From positions 2,976,001 to 3,040,000 of the forward strand of contig CAVNZM010000011.1 of the NCBI GenBank assembly GCA_963693365.1: DNA of 64,000 nt, written 5' to 3'. The translations under genes and the position numbers were made by a program. Positions 20,926 through 30,478 of this stretch are shown here, in pieces. Source of the stretch: Amoebidium appalachense. Lineage: Eukaryota > Ichthyosporea. Below the pieces are notes generated by a model, which worked only from the letters and a program-made list of their open reading frames with translations, was not told where the DNA came from and ran no database searches. How positions within the stretch are numbered: position 1 is the first letter of the stretch; each line of letters opens with the position of its first letter.

Positions 20926-21582
20926 ACTGAAAGCAGTAAAAAAAACGGGTCAGCGCCCAAGCGCGCCACGACGACCCTAGTCACAGCGGACTCTACTTCC
21001 AACAGGGTTATGGGCCCAGACACGACACCGCGGCCTCTAACTTCACGTCCCCTACGACGCCTTGAACGGAGGAGCCCAGAAACCGACTTCTAGGCTGTAC
21101 CCTACACCCGCGAGCGTATTTCCGTGAAGTAGAGACTTTCGCTTCCACAAACTCCATCCGCAGCAGCCTGCGACATCAACGTCAAGTATTCCACTTCATT
21201 GGCGGGGCACGCACCACAGTGGAATGCACACCCCGGTCTACCCTGCAAGCAGCCACACTCACTCTCTCTTCTCTAGTGGTGTGTACACTTCTCCAATTGG
21301 GTAGGGGTGTTGGAGTGCAGACTTACGCTCACTCCACAATATGTGTATGTTAGCTTTACAATTGGTTCCGTGTACACAGACACACGCTGACACTCGATCA
21401 CCACATGCACATCTGCATAGTTGAGGAATGTTGCCAATTGTGTTTTGACTGCAAACGATTGGTTCACTGGTCCCAGAGATCTCTAAATGAAAGTAACCAA
21501 TCCGATTAGCACCTGGCATCCGGATTACATTCCAGACTGCTGCCCCACGGGTATATAAGCCACGTCTCTGCCAGGTGCAGTC

Positions 21583-21712
21583 ATGGAGTTCAGTCATGGA
21601 GTTCAGACATGGAGTTCAGACATGGAGTTCAGTCATGGAGTTCAGTCATGGAGTTCAGTCATGGAGTTAAGTCATGGAGTTAAGTCATGGAGTTCAGTCA
21701 TGGAGTTAACAC
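21583..21712 (+). repeat. 13-bp tandem repeat in TRIM LTR 3 (10 units)
   Basis: Same unit. The order of variant units resembles LTR 2 in the second half and LTR 1 in the first half. Confidence 0.9.
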
Positions 21713-21777
21713 ACTGAAAGCAGTAAAAAACGGGTCAGCGCCCAAGCGCGCCACGACGACCCTAGTCACAGCGGACT

Positions 21778-22914
21778 CTACTTCCAACACATTCCCCCCC
21801 CGGCCGAAAAATCAGGATGAACAAGCATACTCGAAGACTGCAAAGCTAACTTAAGCTTTTCGAAAGCAGAAACAGCATCAACATTCCAATCTATTCTATT
21901 CTTCTTCTCCCCCCCCGTCTGACTAGTTAACGGCAAAGCCAGCATACTATAATCCTTAATATAACGACGAAGATAATTAGTTAAACCTAAAAATTGCCTT
22001 AGTTGAGTGACAGTCTGAGGACGGGGCCACTCAACTATGGCCCGGATTTTCTCCGGATCAGGGGAAAGACCATTACTAGACACAATATGACCTAAAAACT
22101 TAACCTCCGGCACACCAATCACAGTCTTGCTACCGCTAATACGAAGACCAGACTCACCCAAAGCTAAAAATACTTTTTCACAATTATTAACTAACTCCTC
22201 AAATGACCTACCTTTAATTAAAACATCATCCAAATAAGGGTGGCATACATCCAAATGAGGGTGGAGAATTTTATACATTACCCGGCACAACATAGCTGGA
22301 GAGGAGAGCAAACCCATCGGCACCACCTTGTACTGGAACAGCTGGTCACCCAGTGCAAAGGCAGTCTTCTCCTTGCTGCTCTCCTCCAACCTTATCTGCC
22401 AAAAAGCTGCTTTTAATGTATCAAGTTTAGCAAAGTGAGTATAGCCGTGCAGCTGTGAAAGCTGCTCGTCTATGTTAGGGAGAGGCCATTGGTCTGCCTT
22501 AGTGATCCGATTCAGAGCCCTGTAATCGTTCACTAGGCGCCAAGACCCGTCGGGCTTCTTAACCAATAGCACCGGACTTCTCCACGGACTCGAACTATGC
22601 TCCACATGACCCTTTTTTAACATATCACTCACTATTATTAGCGCATCCGACAATTTATACTGCTCCATTCTATAGCTAGGCATCACTACCGGCCTATTAT
22701 CACCTGTGTCGATCTGCATTTCAAACCCTTTAACGAAGCCTACTTCGTTATCATCGGCCAGAAATGCAAACCGAGTCCTATCAAATAACTTAGCTAGCAA
22801 TTTTTTCTGTTCTACCGTCCAATCCCCCTCCTTCATACCAAACGGCAATACTAACTCCGGGTTACCCCCATCACAAGTGGATGCATCCTTATTCACCGGA
22901 GTGCCACTTAACAT
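21778..22914 (-). CDS. gypsy reverse transcriptase
   Basis: GSWRLVNDYRALNRITKADQ, PLPNIDEQLSQL, FAKLDTLKAAFWQI, FQYKVVPMGLLSSPAMLCR and CHPYLDDVLIKG (YLDD in place of the commoner YIDD/YVDD) identify a Ty3/gypsy RT, and KFLGHIVSSNGLSPDPEKI marks the thumb. True element sequence ends at 21790, and the last residues of this frame come from the TRIM. The start ATG overlaps the protease-frame stop in ATGTTAA. Confidence 0.92.
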   Translation of the reverse strand: MLSGTPVNKDASTCDGGNPELVLPFGMKEGDWTVEQKKLLAKLFDRTRFAFLADDNEVGFVKGFEMQIDTGDNRPVVMPSYRMEQYKLSDALIIVSDMLKKGHVEHSSSPWRSPVLLVKKPDGSWRLVNDYRALNRITKADQWPLPNIDEQLSQLHGYTHFAKLDTLKAAFWQIRLEESSKEKTAFALGDQLFQYKVVPMGLLSSPAMLCRVMYKILHPHLDVCHPYLDDVLIKGRSFEELVNNCEKVFLALGESGLRISGSKTVIGVPEVKFLGHIVSSNGLSPDPEKIRAIVEWPRPQTVTQLRQFLGLTNYLRRYIKDYSMLALPLTSQTGGEKKNRIDWNVDAVSAFEKLKLALQSSSMLVHPDFSAGGGMCWK

Positions 22915-24548
22915 TTCACCTCCTGTATTACATCGGTGCTGCTCGGGGTGAGGTTGAGGTACCTCCGGATATAGGCGGTCACCCTTAGCACCCCCCCTCC
23001 CCCCGGCACACCAATGCCCCCGGGCAATTCCTGATGAGTTAGTGCATGTATGTGGGGGGCCAGGTCTGTGGCCACCCTGCCCCCCACGGTGTTGGTTAAC
23101 CCGTCCGATCCACGGGTTAGACCAACACCCTCCCCCCCTGCCAGTGCCTGCACATTCTCACACCCGGGGTGACCCTCCTTCCTCTTGGGGGTCGGGGGAG
23201 TGGGACCGGTGCTGTCCCGGTCCCCCCCCCCATCGTGTCGGGTGACATTTTGGTGGCTAACGTTAAATAAAGTTGTTCCCCCTCCTCCTGAGTCACCCTT
23301 CGAGCCGGCATCCTCCTTTTGGGTAATAAGAGAGACCTCTATACTACCAATCTCATTAGTGAAACTACCGACGGAAACACCTGACCTAATCACTATAGGC
23401 TCGATGCCCGGATTCACTAATTCTATTTCTATTGTCTTATCCGGCCATACCCTACTAAGGGTCCATTGGGCCACCTCCTGAAATGGGGTTTTCGGAGTGA
23501 AAACCCCTAAATCCCCTATCCTAACATGATTGCCGGCCCGGACACGTGCCGTTTGGCACTGATAAGGCTCGATTACTACTTCAGCTACCGTTCTAGCACC
23601 AGACTGATAACCGTCGAGCCCATCATGGGTTTTAATTTTAACGCCGGACTGCAATTTTAAAACATTCGTACGTTCAAACAAAGCATTCACATGTCTACGG
23701 AAAAATGGGGCTCCCAACAAAACACTTTGAGCTAAATCCTTAACCACATAACAAGCAACATGCATAGCCTGGCCACCTATCTCACACGGCAACACACAAA
23801 CACCTTCCACAGACATACTACTATTATTAGCACTACCTAAGGCTGTGCTAGAAGCATCTAAAATAGGAATTTCCCCCCCGGCCTGATTAAAACGACGAAT
23901 AAACGAAGCATGCACACAATTAACCTGAGCCCCTCCATCGAGCAAAGCAACAGCCTTCAACTTACCATCCGCTAACCATACGTCTATATAATGCCGGCTA
24001 AAACCAACTAAATCCTCCTCCAATTCAAGCAACACATCATCACTCACACCCAATCCCTGCCCACGAAGACTCACACCCTCGATACCTACGTGCAACATAC
24101 CTACCTGTGGTGCCTGCACGGGTGGGGTGGGGTGTGTATGTGGTGTGGGTGGTGGTGGAGTGTGTGTGTGTGATGTGTGGGTGGGTGGTGTGTGTGTGTT
24201 TGGTGTATGTGTGGGTGTGTGTGTGGGTGTAGGTGTGTCTGCAACCGTCGTATGTTGTTGTGGTGGTGTGTTTCTACGTGTCTGTGCCTTCCCCCCCCTT
24301 CCCCCTTTACTCGTGTGTGTCCCCCCCCCTCCCGGAAACAATGGCACAGAAACCCCCTCCGGTGTGGTTAGAATAAACACCGGGTTGGGACAAGAAACAC
24401 TGAGACCATCCACTTGTGGCTGGGGAACCTCCCCCAACCACAAAACATTCACACCATTCATACCTTTGGTAGAGTCACCCCACAAACATTCATGCCATAC
24501 CACCTCGACGCTGTCTTGAGGACCCACGACGATGCCCGGCTCCCACAC
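22908..24548 (-). CDS. gypsy protease-containing polyprotein segment
   Basis: A 546-aa frame with a Thr/Pro/His-rich low-complexity linker followed by an aspartic protease-like domain: AVALLDGGAQVNCVHASF, then VLLGAPFFRRHVNALF. The active-site triplet is Asp-Gly-Gly, where retropepsins normally have Asp-Ser/Thr-Gly. That may reduce activity or be a family variant. The stop overlaps the RT start by 7 nt, suggesting reinitiation or a frameshift for RT expression. Confidence 0.75.
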   Translation of the reverse strand: MWEPGIVVGPQDSVEVVWHECLWGDSTKGMNGVNVLWLGEVPQPQVDGLSVSCPNPVFILTTPEGVSVPLFPGGGGTHTSKGGRGGKAQTRRNTPPQQHTTVADTPTPTHTPTHTPNTHTPPTHTSHTHTPPPPTPHTHPTPPVQAPQVGMLHVGIEGVSLRGQGLGVSDDVLLELEEDLVGFSRHYIDVWLADGKLKAVALLDGGAQVNCVHASFIRRFNQAGGEIPILDASSTALGSANNSSMSVEGVCVLPCEIGGQAMHVACYVVKDLAQSVLLGAPFFRRHVNALFERTNVLKLQSGVKIKTHDGLDGYQSGARTVAEVVIEPYQCQTARVRAGNHVRIGDLGVFTPKTPFQEVAQWTLSRVWPDKTIEIELVNPGIEPIVIRSGVSVGSFTNEIGSIEVSLITQKEDAGSKGDSGGGGTTLFNVSHQNVTRHDGGGDRDSTGPTPPTPKRKEGHPGCENVQALAGGEGVGLTRGSDGLTNTVGGRVATDLAPHIHALTHQELPGGIGVPGGGGVLRVTAYIRRYLNLTPSSTDVIQEVKC

Positions 24549-24683
24549 GTATCGGGGCGGTGAGGGGGCAAAGGGAAGCTTAACCTGGGGTGGGGGAGGG
24601 TGAAGGTTCTCTGCAACCTGGGGGGGACCGATACTGTCCCCCCCCCCTCCCTCAGTGACCCCAGCTTCCCCCTCCCCCGGAAC

Positions 24684-26021
24684 TCAATAGCTCTTGTAAC
24701 TACGGCAATATGCAGCAGAGTGCCCTTGCCGGCCACAAAAGTAACATGCACCAAAGAAGGGGCCAGGGGGGACTTCAAAACCTTGGCGCAAAGCATAACC
24801 GGGAGCCCGGTCATGCTGGGGGGGCCCACCGTGTGCACCACGGCCCCCCCCTTCCCCCCTGCCCCCCTCGGCCTCTCTCACCACCATTTCCACCCCCTCC
24901 CTCTACCCTGCCCAGCACCACGAGCAAGATAAGGGGCAAACCTCTCGGTGAACTGCTACTGTTGTCCTCCACGTCCACCTCGGCCACGACCGCCGTGTCC
25001 ACCCCGGTCGCCGCCACGGCCACCCCGGAAGCCGAAGCCCCCTCGGCCCGAGAAGACGGCCTGGGAGAGCTCGGCAACCTGCTTGACCAACATGGTGAGT
25101 GCATCTGGCTGCTCACCCTCTTTTTTTCTCTTTTTCCCCCTTCTGTCCACTCTCCTTCTTTTTCTTGTCTACTTCCATCACTTCCTTTTTATCCCTCTTA
25201 TTGAACTTCACCTCGTGCATGGCAAGCAAGTGACGTTTAACATGCAACACCACCTCATCTACATCATCATGCTCCCCAAACATGCGTGCAGTGTCTGTGT
25301 TTACAGAGAGAGCCTTACGAGCAAACTCGAATTTTTCCCTATCACTCACGTCCCCAGCTAACTCACAAAGGTCTTCAAAGACCCGATATTCCCTCTCAAA
25401 GAATGCACGAGCTTCTACGGGGGACATATCTAAAGTGGGAAAGGTATACTTCCATTCTCTGAGCTGGGCCCGGAAGGTACGGCGCCGGTCGGCCGTCAGG
25501 TATCGGCCGACGAGCCGGGCCGTATACTCGAGCTCGTTTTCCGGCCGTGTGAAGGCCTCGAGCTCCCCGTCCACGTCGTCGGTGCTGTTCTCGTCCTCGT
25601 CGTCGGGGATGAATCGTGCGGCCAGACGTTTCTGGCCGAGTGTCCGGGACACCATCTCGTCCCTCCCCTCGTCGTACTGCTGCTCGTATATACGAGCCGT
25701 CACCTGGGGGGCCTGCTCGGCCCGGTACGGGTGCTCCTCCATCAGGGTGCATAAGTCGGCCATTGTTTTGTGGTCGATGCACTGTTTGATCATTAAGCAC
25801 GAGGCCGCCACAGTGGGGGCCTTCTTTGTGTCTAACACTAGTGTGGGTGTGTTAGCTAGGAGTGTCCTAAGCCACCTAGGGATTTCCGAGTCGTGTTTGA
25901 GTGTAAAACTGAAAGCTGTGGTCTGTCTAACGTCTAGTGTATGAACCTGTGGTACCTGTGTGTGCAGGGAGCTATCCTCCGCTGCCAAAGCGTAGAACAT
26001 GTCTACGTTAAACTTAGCCAT
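24684..26021 (-). pseudogene. gypsy Gag with CCHC knuckle, broken by frameshifts
   Basis: The main frame (26021-25113) starts MAKFNVDMFYALAAEDS and has the helical character of a capsid. It leaves frame in an A-rich stretch near 25120. An RG-rich nucleic-acid-binding segment continues in another frame (about 25150-24956), and the zinc knuckle CYFCGRQGHSAAYC (CX2CX4HX4C) is in a third segment (24893-24684). Homopolymers sit at both breaks, so sequence error and true decay are both possible. Confidence 0.75.
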
Positions 26022-26176
26022 TGTGTGGTGTGTGCCCTAACTCGTGTGGTTGTGTTTATGTTTTTTTTTTTTTTTTTTTTTTTTTTTCTGTGTGTTTGAG
26101 GTGTAGCAACAGCCCAGAAGGAACTGTCACCGCGTGACCCTAGCGCGAAAAACCGCACTAAAAGAAAGGTGTAGCT

Positions 26177-26895
26177 TGTCGTATCCTAATGTATGTGTAC
26201 TAGAGACGCGGCACTCTACTAAGTGTACACACACGAAAAGGAACGAACGTGTACAGAAAAACGGTAAAGTTTATTCAGACCAGGCTCCGACGGGCAAACT
26301 TAGATCCGAACGGAATGAGTCTAAGTTACGACTGAGGCCATCAAGGCCGTGCCCTCAAAGATCATCATCACCTGGCCCCCTACGATGCCACATTCCATTA
26401 ACATTCCGATCTACTTTTATCGTGCGCCTGCACGAGCTAAGTCGATCTACTCAACTAATATATTTATCCAAGTCTCACCCCTCACCCCTCCCCCTAGTGG
26501 CACCGCAGAGTCTAAATCTACATTTCATACTATCCCCCCCCCCCTCCCTCCCCCCCTTTCCTCTACATCTACATATATAAATACGTTTGGCAACATATAC
26601 TATCTAGCCTTGCCAATACTTACAAAAGGGCTTCTGCCCGAACAATCACATTCCTAAGTCCTCCTACGATCTATCCTACACACTAATTAGAATTCTATTG
26701 GACGGCTGTCCCGGCTGACGTGGTCCAATGCCCTGCGCCGGCAGAGGCAAGATGATGCACGCAGCTGCACAGCTATCTTGAGGCCCCGGACTTGATCTTG
26801 ATGATCTGTGACCCGGGCCACCCCCCCCCCCCCCCCCCCCCCCGATCTCGATCGTAGACTTAGGCTAATCTGCTGAGACGGATTAGTATATGTCA
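26177..26895 (-). repeat. gypsy 5' LTR (719 bp)
   Basis: Read on the minus strand it starts TGACATATAC and ends GATACGACA. It is followed by AGCTACACC, a primer-site candidate shared with the LTR element at 49504. Confidence 0.93.
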
Positions 26896-26959
26896 GTAAC
26901 TACGACCTGTTTATTAGATGTATTGATTGGCTTGAGAAACACATCACTACAAAATTCTA

Positions 26960-27005
<46 letters not shown>

Positions 27006-27033
27006 CCAGCTGATACCGAGTGTCCCAGGGTAG

Positions 27034-27083
<50 letters not shown>

Positions 27084-27131
27084 AAAAAAAAAAAAAAAAA
27101 ACGGGGAACCCCACCTAATTAATTTTTCTTA
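26896..27131 (+). mobile_element. 5'-truncated LINE copy 3, middle part
   Basis: Continues the LINE ORF2 end (YDLFIRCIDWLEKHI) to a stop near 26960, then the 3' UTR with (CA)n, a 40-C tract (27034-27073), a 28-A tract (27074-27101) and CGGGGAACCCCAC. It is interrupted at TA (27130-27131) by the TIR element. Confidence 0.88.
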
Positions 27132-27557
27132 CAGTATGCGTCCACGCATAACATACTCCACGCACAACATAACGTCGACGCCGATTTTCAAAAATCTTAA
27201 CATACTGACCTCGGTCATTTTTCGGGATTATGTTAGCGCACCAAGGGGTCCTATACATAGTAGGACGAGTAATCGGGTTTATCTGGTCAGTTTAGACCCC
27301 CTATGTTTAGTATTTCGATCTCTTTCCCAGACAAAACAGTGGTTCGCCGTGATTTCAACGACCGCCCAAAGCTCGCCAGGGCCAATGATAGGCGGCGGCC
27401 GCACATCGCATGGTATGCAAAGGACTCATGTGGCCGACTATGTCGATAAACGAGCAGAAACATACGAAGGCCCCAACTAGTTCGAAGCAGTCTTGTATAG
27501 CTAGTTTTTACATCCTAGTCATATAGGCAGGTTGAATGCATATTAAACCCACCGATC

Positions 27558-28016
27558 ATGACCAAGCCAGTAGTCCAGGTGCAGGCAGCTGCACTTGAGG
27601 CGTTGAATAGTGCACTGCACACAGTAAATGAGGCCACAGACAAGTTTCAGGAAACTACCCAAGAAGCCCAAGCAATCATTTCTGAGGGTTTTGTAAACGC
27701 AAACAACAGTGTCACAATCAACAACGCAACCACACGTGCAATTGCACAAGCCGAAACGGCAAAAGCACAATTGCGCTCGCACCCAGTGGAGAGTTTAGAG
27801 AGCCGCAGAGCCCCCACACGCGCGGAATCGCTGAGTCTTTTCCGTGTGAGTTACGGTAATGGTTTGGAGCTTGATGAAACCCTGAATACGGATTTGTATG
27901 AGGCGAAGGGGGAGGGGTTGCCTCTTACTCGTGTGGGTGTGTGGTGCCAAATTCGTGGTGTGAGAGTAAGGTGTAAGGGAGCAGAAAGACTAGTACGTCC
28001 TTGTTTGTATGAGTTG

Positions 28017-28050
<34 letters not shown>

Positions 28051-28073
28051 CTTTTTTGGTTTGGTCCCCTTGA
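27558..28073 (+). CDS. unknown helical protein carried by TIR element
   Basis: The first 90 residues are Ala/Gln/Asn/Glu-rich with heptad spacing (AALEALNSALHTVNEATDKF, then AIAQAETAKAQLRSH), suggesting a coiled coil. A less biased part with VSYGNGLELDETLNTDLYEA follows, and the C-terminus runs into a GT repeat, so the last residues are doubtful. No transposase signature and no family match that I know. The reading could be a captured gene fragment or chance. Confidence 0.4.
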
Positions 28074-28241
28074 AAAAAATTAGTATGTTTTTATTATTAT
28101 TTGAATCAAATACTTATTGATTTCCTCTATATTTACTTATTTAGCGGGTTGGGGAGGAGGGGGGTGGGGGGGGGGGGTGGGGGGGGTGGGGGGGACTTGA
28201 TGTACTAAATGCTAGACTTTCAAGTATTGATTTAGATTTAA

Positions 28242-28351
<110 letters not shown>

Positions 28352-28622
28352 GCACACGCACACACACATAGGCTTTCACGCTTTCAGCTTCTTTTTTTTC
28401 TTTTTTTTTTTTTCAAAGTTTTTTTTTTTTCCCCGAATTTCCCTTTTTTTTTTCACCATCTCAAAAAGGAACTAGTATAAGTATTCTTTGTTTATTCATT
28501 CATTTGATCAATCTATTATTTGTTTACTACTATATTTATGTCATTTAGCGGTTTGCGGATTCCCCGCCCGATGGAGAGGCCCAGTGTGGCCTCCTGGGCG
28601 GGCGGGAGGGCGGGCGGGCGGG

Positions 28623-28658
<36 letters not shown>

Positions 28659-28766
28659 AACATAATCGAGACGGGCTCTGGGAGCCTATTTTTAGATACT
28701 AATTAAAATTTAACATAACGACCTCGACCCTTGTCGGGGCGGTATGTTATGCGTGGACGCATACTG

Positions 28767-28928
28767 TAGTCTTTATGGTGTCTCGTAGAGAAAGTAAACC
28801 CTGATATATAGTCATCACCCGACATCTATGTACGTGATCATGATATACCGCTGAGGGGATATTCCGAGCAAAATCCCCCATACCTGAGACTGGTCTCTCT
28901 TTGCCTCGAGTAAACAGCGTAAACCCCC
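28767..28928 (+). mobile_element. 5'-truncated LINE copy 3, 3' terminus
   Basis: Matches in reverse orientation the first ~160 bp of LINE copies 1 and 2 (TAGTCTTTATGGTGTCTCG onward) and ends at GTAAACCCCC, like the other two copies. Confidence 0.88.
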
Positions 28929-29114
28929 CTTTTGCACTACATCTACCCGTTACACATCTATTTTAGGGTGTGGTACTTAACAAATTGGCGGTGGTAAGGG
29001 GTTGCGCTGGCGGGGAGGCGGGTAGGAGGGCAAAGGCTACGTAGTGACCATCGGATGTGAAAAGGACATGACCGGCTAGTATGGGGAAAGGGGAGCGTCC
29101 CGTTTTCGGTTTCC

Positions 29115-29713
29115 TTAATTATGGCGTGGGTTTGAACACAAAAAACTCGACGCCACACCGGTTGTGGTCTTATGGGCTGACCAGCACGGATGGTGTAAAA
29201 TTGCTTGGCACACGGCATCAATGAAGTTAGTGTCTGCAAACCTAATTTGGTCTGCAAGGACACGAGCATGCTCCTGCTCGAGCATAAGATGCTTGCTTCG
29301 CTCCTCTGCCTCTCGTTCGCTAAGTTCCCGTGCACGTTTCTGCTGCGCTTCACGCTTACGTGCGTCTTTCTTTGCTCAAACTGTTGCTTGGGCTCCTCCA
29401 CCACCAACCGTAGTATAGCGGGTTCTACCTCGATTCTGTGTGCCTCCCTTTTCGCTGCTGCCGTTCTCACGTTTATGCTCCTTTCACCTAGCACGATGGT
29501 TTTAGTTGGGTCCTTAGGGTCAGAGAAGATGCGAGGGGCAATGGGTGGGTCGGAATTGGGATCGCGAGAGAAGATCGCTTGCTTAAGGGGCCGGTTCCCT
29601 CGCGTTGGATCACAGGACACCTGGGGAAAATAATCTGAGTCAACGAAGTGCTTGACGCAGACGTGAGGCCTACCATCTTTGTATGTTTCAAAGAAGCATG
29701 CCTTGCTACCCCA
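29115..29713 (-). pseudogene. THAP-domain protein gene, 3' part (split by copia)
   Basis: Continues the THAP domain from 39167 in the same frame once the copia element and one CCCCA duplication are removed: SKACFFETYKDGRPHVCVKHF gives the C-X2-H half of the C2CH zinc site, then LKQAIFS resembles the conserved LKPGAVP turn. After about residue EEPKQQFE the likely frame changes. A strongly charged coiled coil (KRARELSEREAEERSKHLML) is open in another frame to a TAA at 29115-29117, while the original frame runs on to 28958 with unlikely composition. I infer a 1-nt indel near 29370-29380. THAP domains bind DNA. Confidence 0.75.
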
Positions 29714-30478
29714 TGTTGGAGTACACTGGTACTCCCGGCTAGCAATGTCTGTTAGAGAAAGGTTCTGAGCAATTGAATAATTGTTTCAACACTCACTCGA
29801 GTGCATAGAGCTTTTGTTTACGGTCATATTCATATATGGTAGTTATATGTTTGAGCCAAAACTGTACCAATGACGAGCTTCACTAGCAACGTCCTAATTG
29901 TGCTCATTAATTAATATTCCCGGTTCAGATGATGTCATGTCTATATTTGCCACAGGATTCTATTCTTAGAGTGGTAGTGTGCTTTATTCCCGGATATTCT
30001 CAGAATATTTTTAGTTGTGTGAAGTAAGATTTACGTTTAACTGCAATTGGTGTGTTAAACACGTTTATTTGTGTGCTTTAGTGCAAGTTAACTAGCCACT
30101 CAACGTGCACAGTTAACTTTTATATCTTTAACGACTTGTTTTCATTGTGCTCTCTTTTCGGCCATGCTGTACATGGCCCACCACCAGGGTGCACACGAGG
30201 CCACCATGAGGTGGCCAACGACTATATAAAGCAGTGCCTCCCATGTCACAAACATGGGAAGCAGAACGTTTGATTTACACTTTTCTACTGTCGTTTTCAG
30301 TGCACAAAACACATAGACTAGTTACCCATCATACACGACACTATGTCTGACAACTTACAGTTGCAGCAACTAGTCCAACTACTGGAGAAGAGGTTGGCCT
30401 CACAAGATGCAATCATTTCTGACTTACAGAAGGAACAACGTGCACTAGAACTAGCTTCTATGAACACAATGTCCAACA
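29714..30478 (+). repeat. copia 1 5' LTR with promoter and Gag start
   Basis: Begins TGTTGGAGTAC, which pairs with GTACTCC eight bases on, and ends TGTCCAACA. A TATATAAA box lies at 30223-30230. The Gag ATG (30343) is inside the LTR, roughly 110 bp downstream of the TATA box. Confidence 0.93.

Larger units (their letters stand above)
19762..21789 (+). mobile_element. miniature LTR retrotransposon (TRIM) with three LTRs, inserted in gypsy pol
   Basis: Structure: LTR (19762-20217), internal (20218-20520), LTR (20521-21004), internal (21005-21307), LTR (21308-21789). LTRs begin TGTTGGAG and end CCAACA, and the 5-bp target duplication CATTC lies at 19757-19761 and 21790-21794. Each internal segment is only 303 bp, starts with GGGTTATGGGCCC (a primer site matching the anticodon arm of initiator tRNA-Met) and ends with a polypurine tract GGGTAGGGG. 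No protein is encoded beyond a short frame. Termini, primer site and polypurine tract match the intact copia element at 29714, the likely donor of its enzymes. Confidence 0.9.
16492..26895 (-). mobile_element. Ty3/gypsy-type chromodomain LTR retrotransposon
   Basis: Terminal repeats run 16492-17218 and 26177-26895 (TG...CA), with a 5-bp duplication GTAAC on both sides (16487-16491, 26896-26900). The order on the minus strand is LTR, Gag, CCHC, protease, RT, RNase H, integrase, chromodomain-like domain, LTR, which is the Ty3/gypsy order. The LTRs are nearly identical (one 5-bp indel, homopolymer changes), so the insertion is young. A purine-rich tract precedes the 3' LTR. The element itself carries the miniature retrotransposon 19762-21789. 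Several homopolymer-associated frameshifts break gag and the RNase H/integrase junction. Confidence 0.93.

Noticed and set aside
28958-29620. A 220-residue minus-strand frame as the full C-terminal part of the THAP gene.
   Set aside because: Its second half has unlikely composition, while another frame opens into a clear charged coiled coil. I place the real end at 29115.
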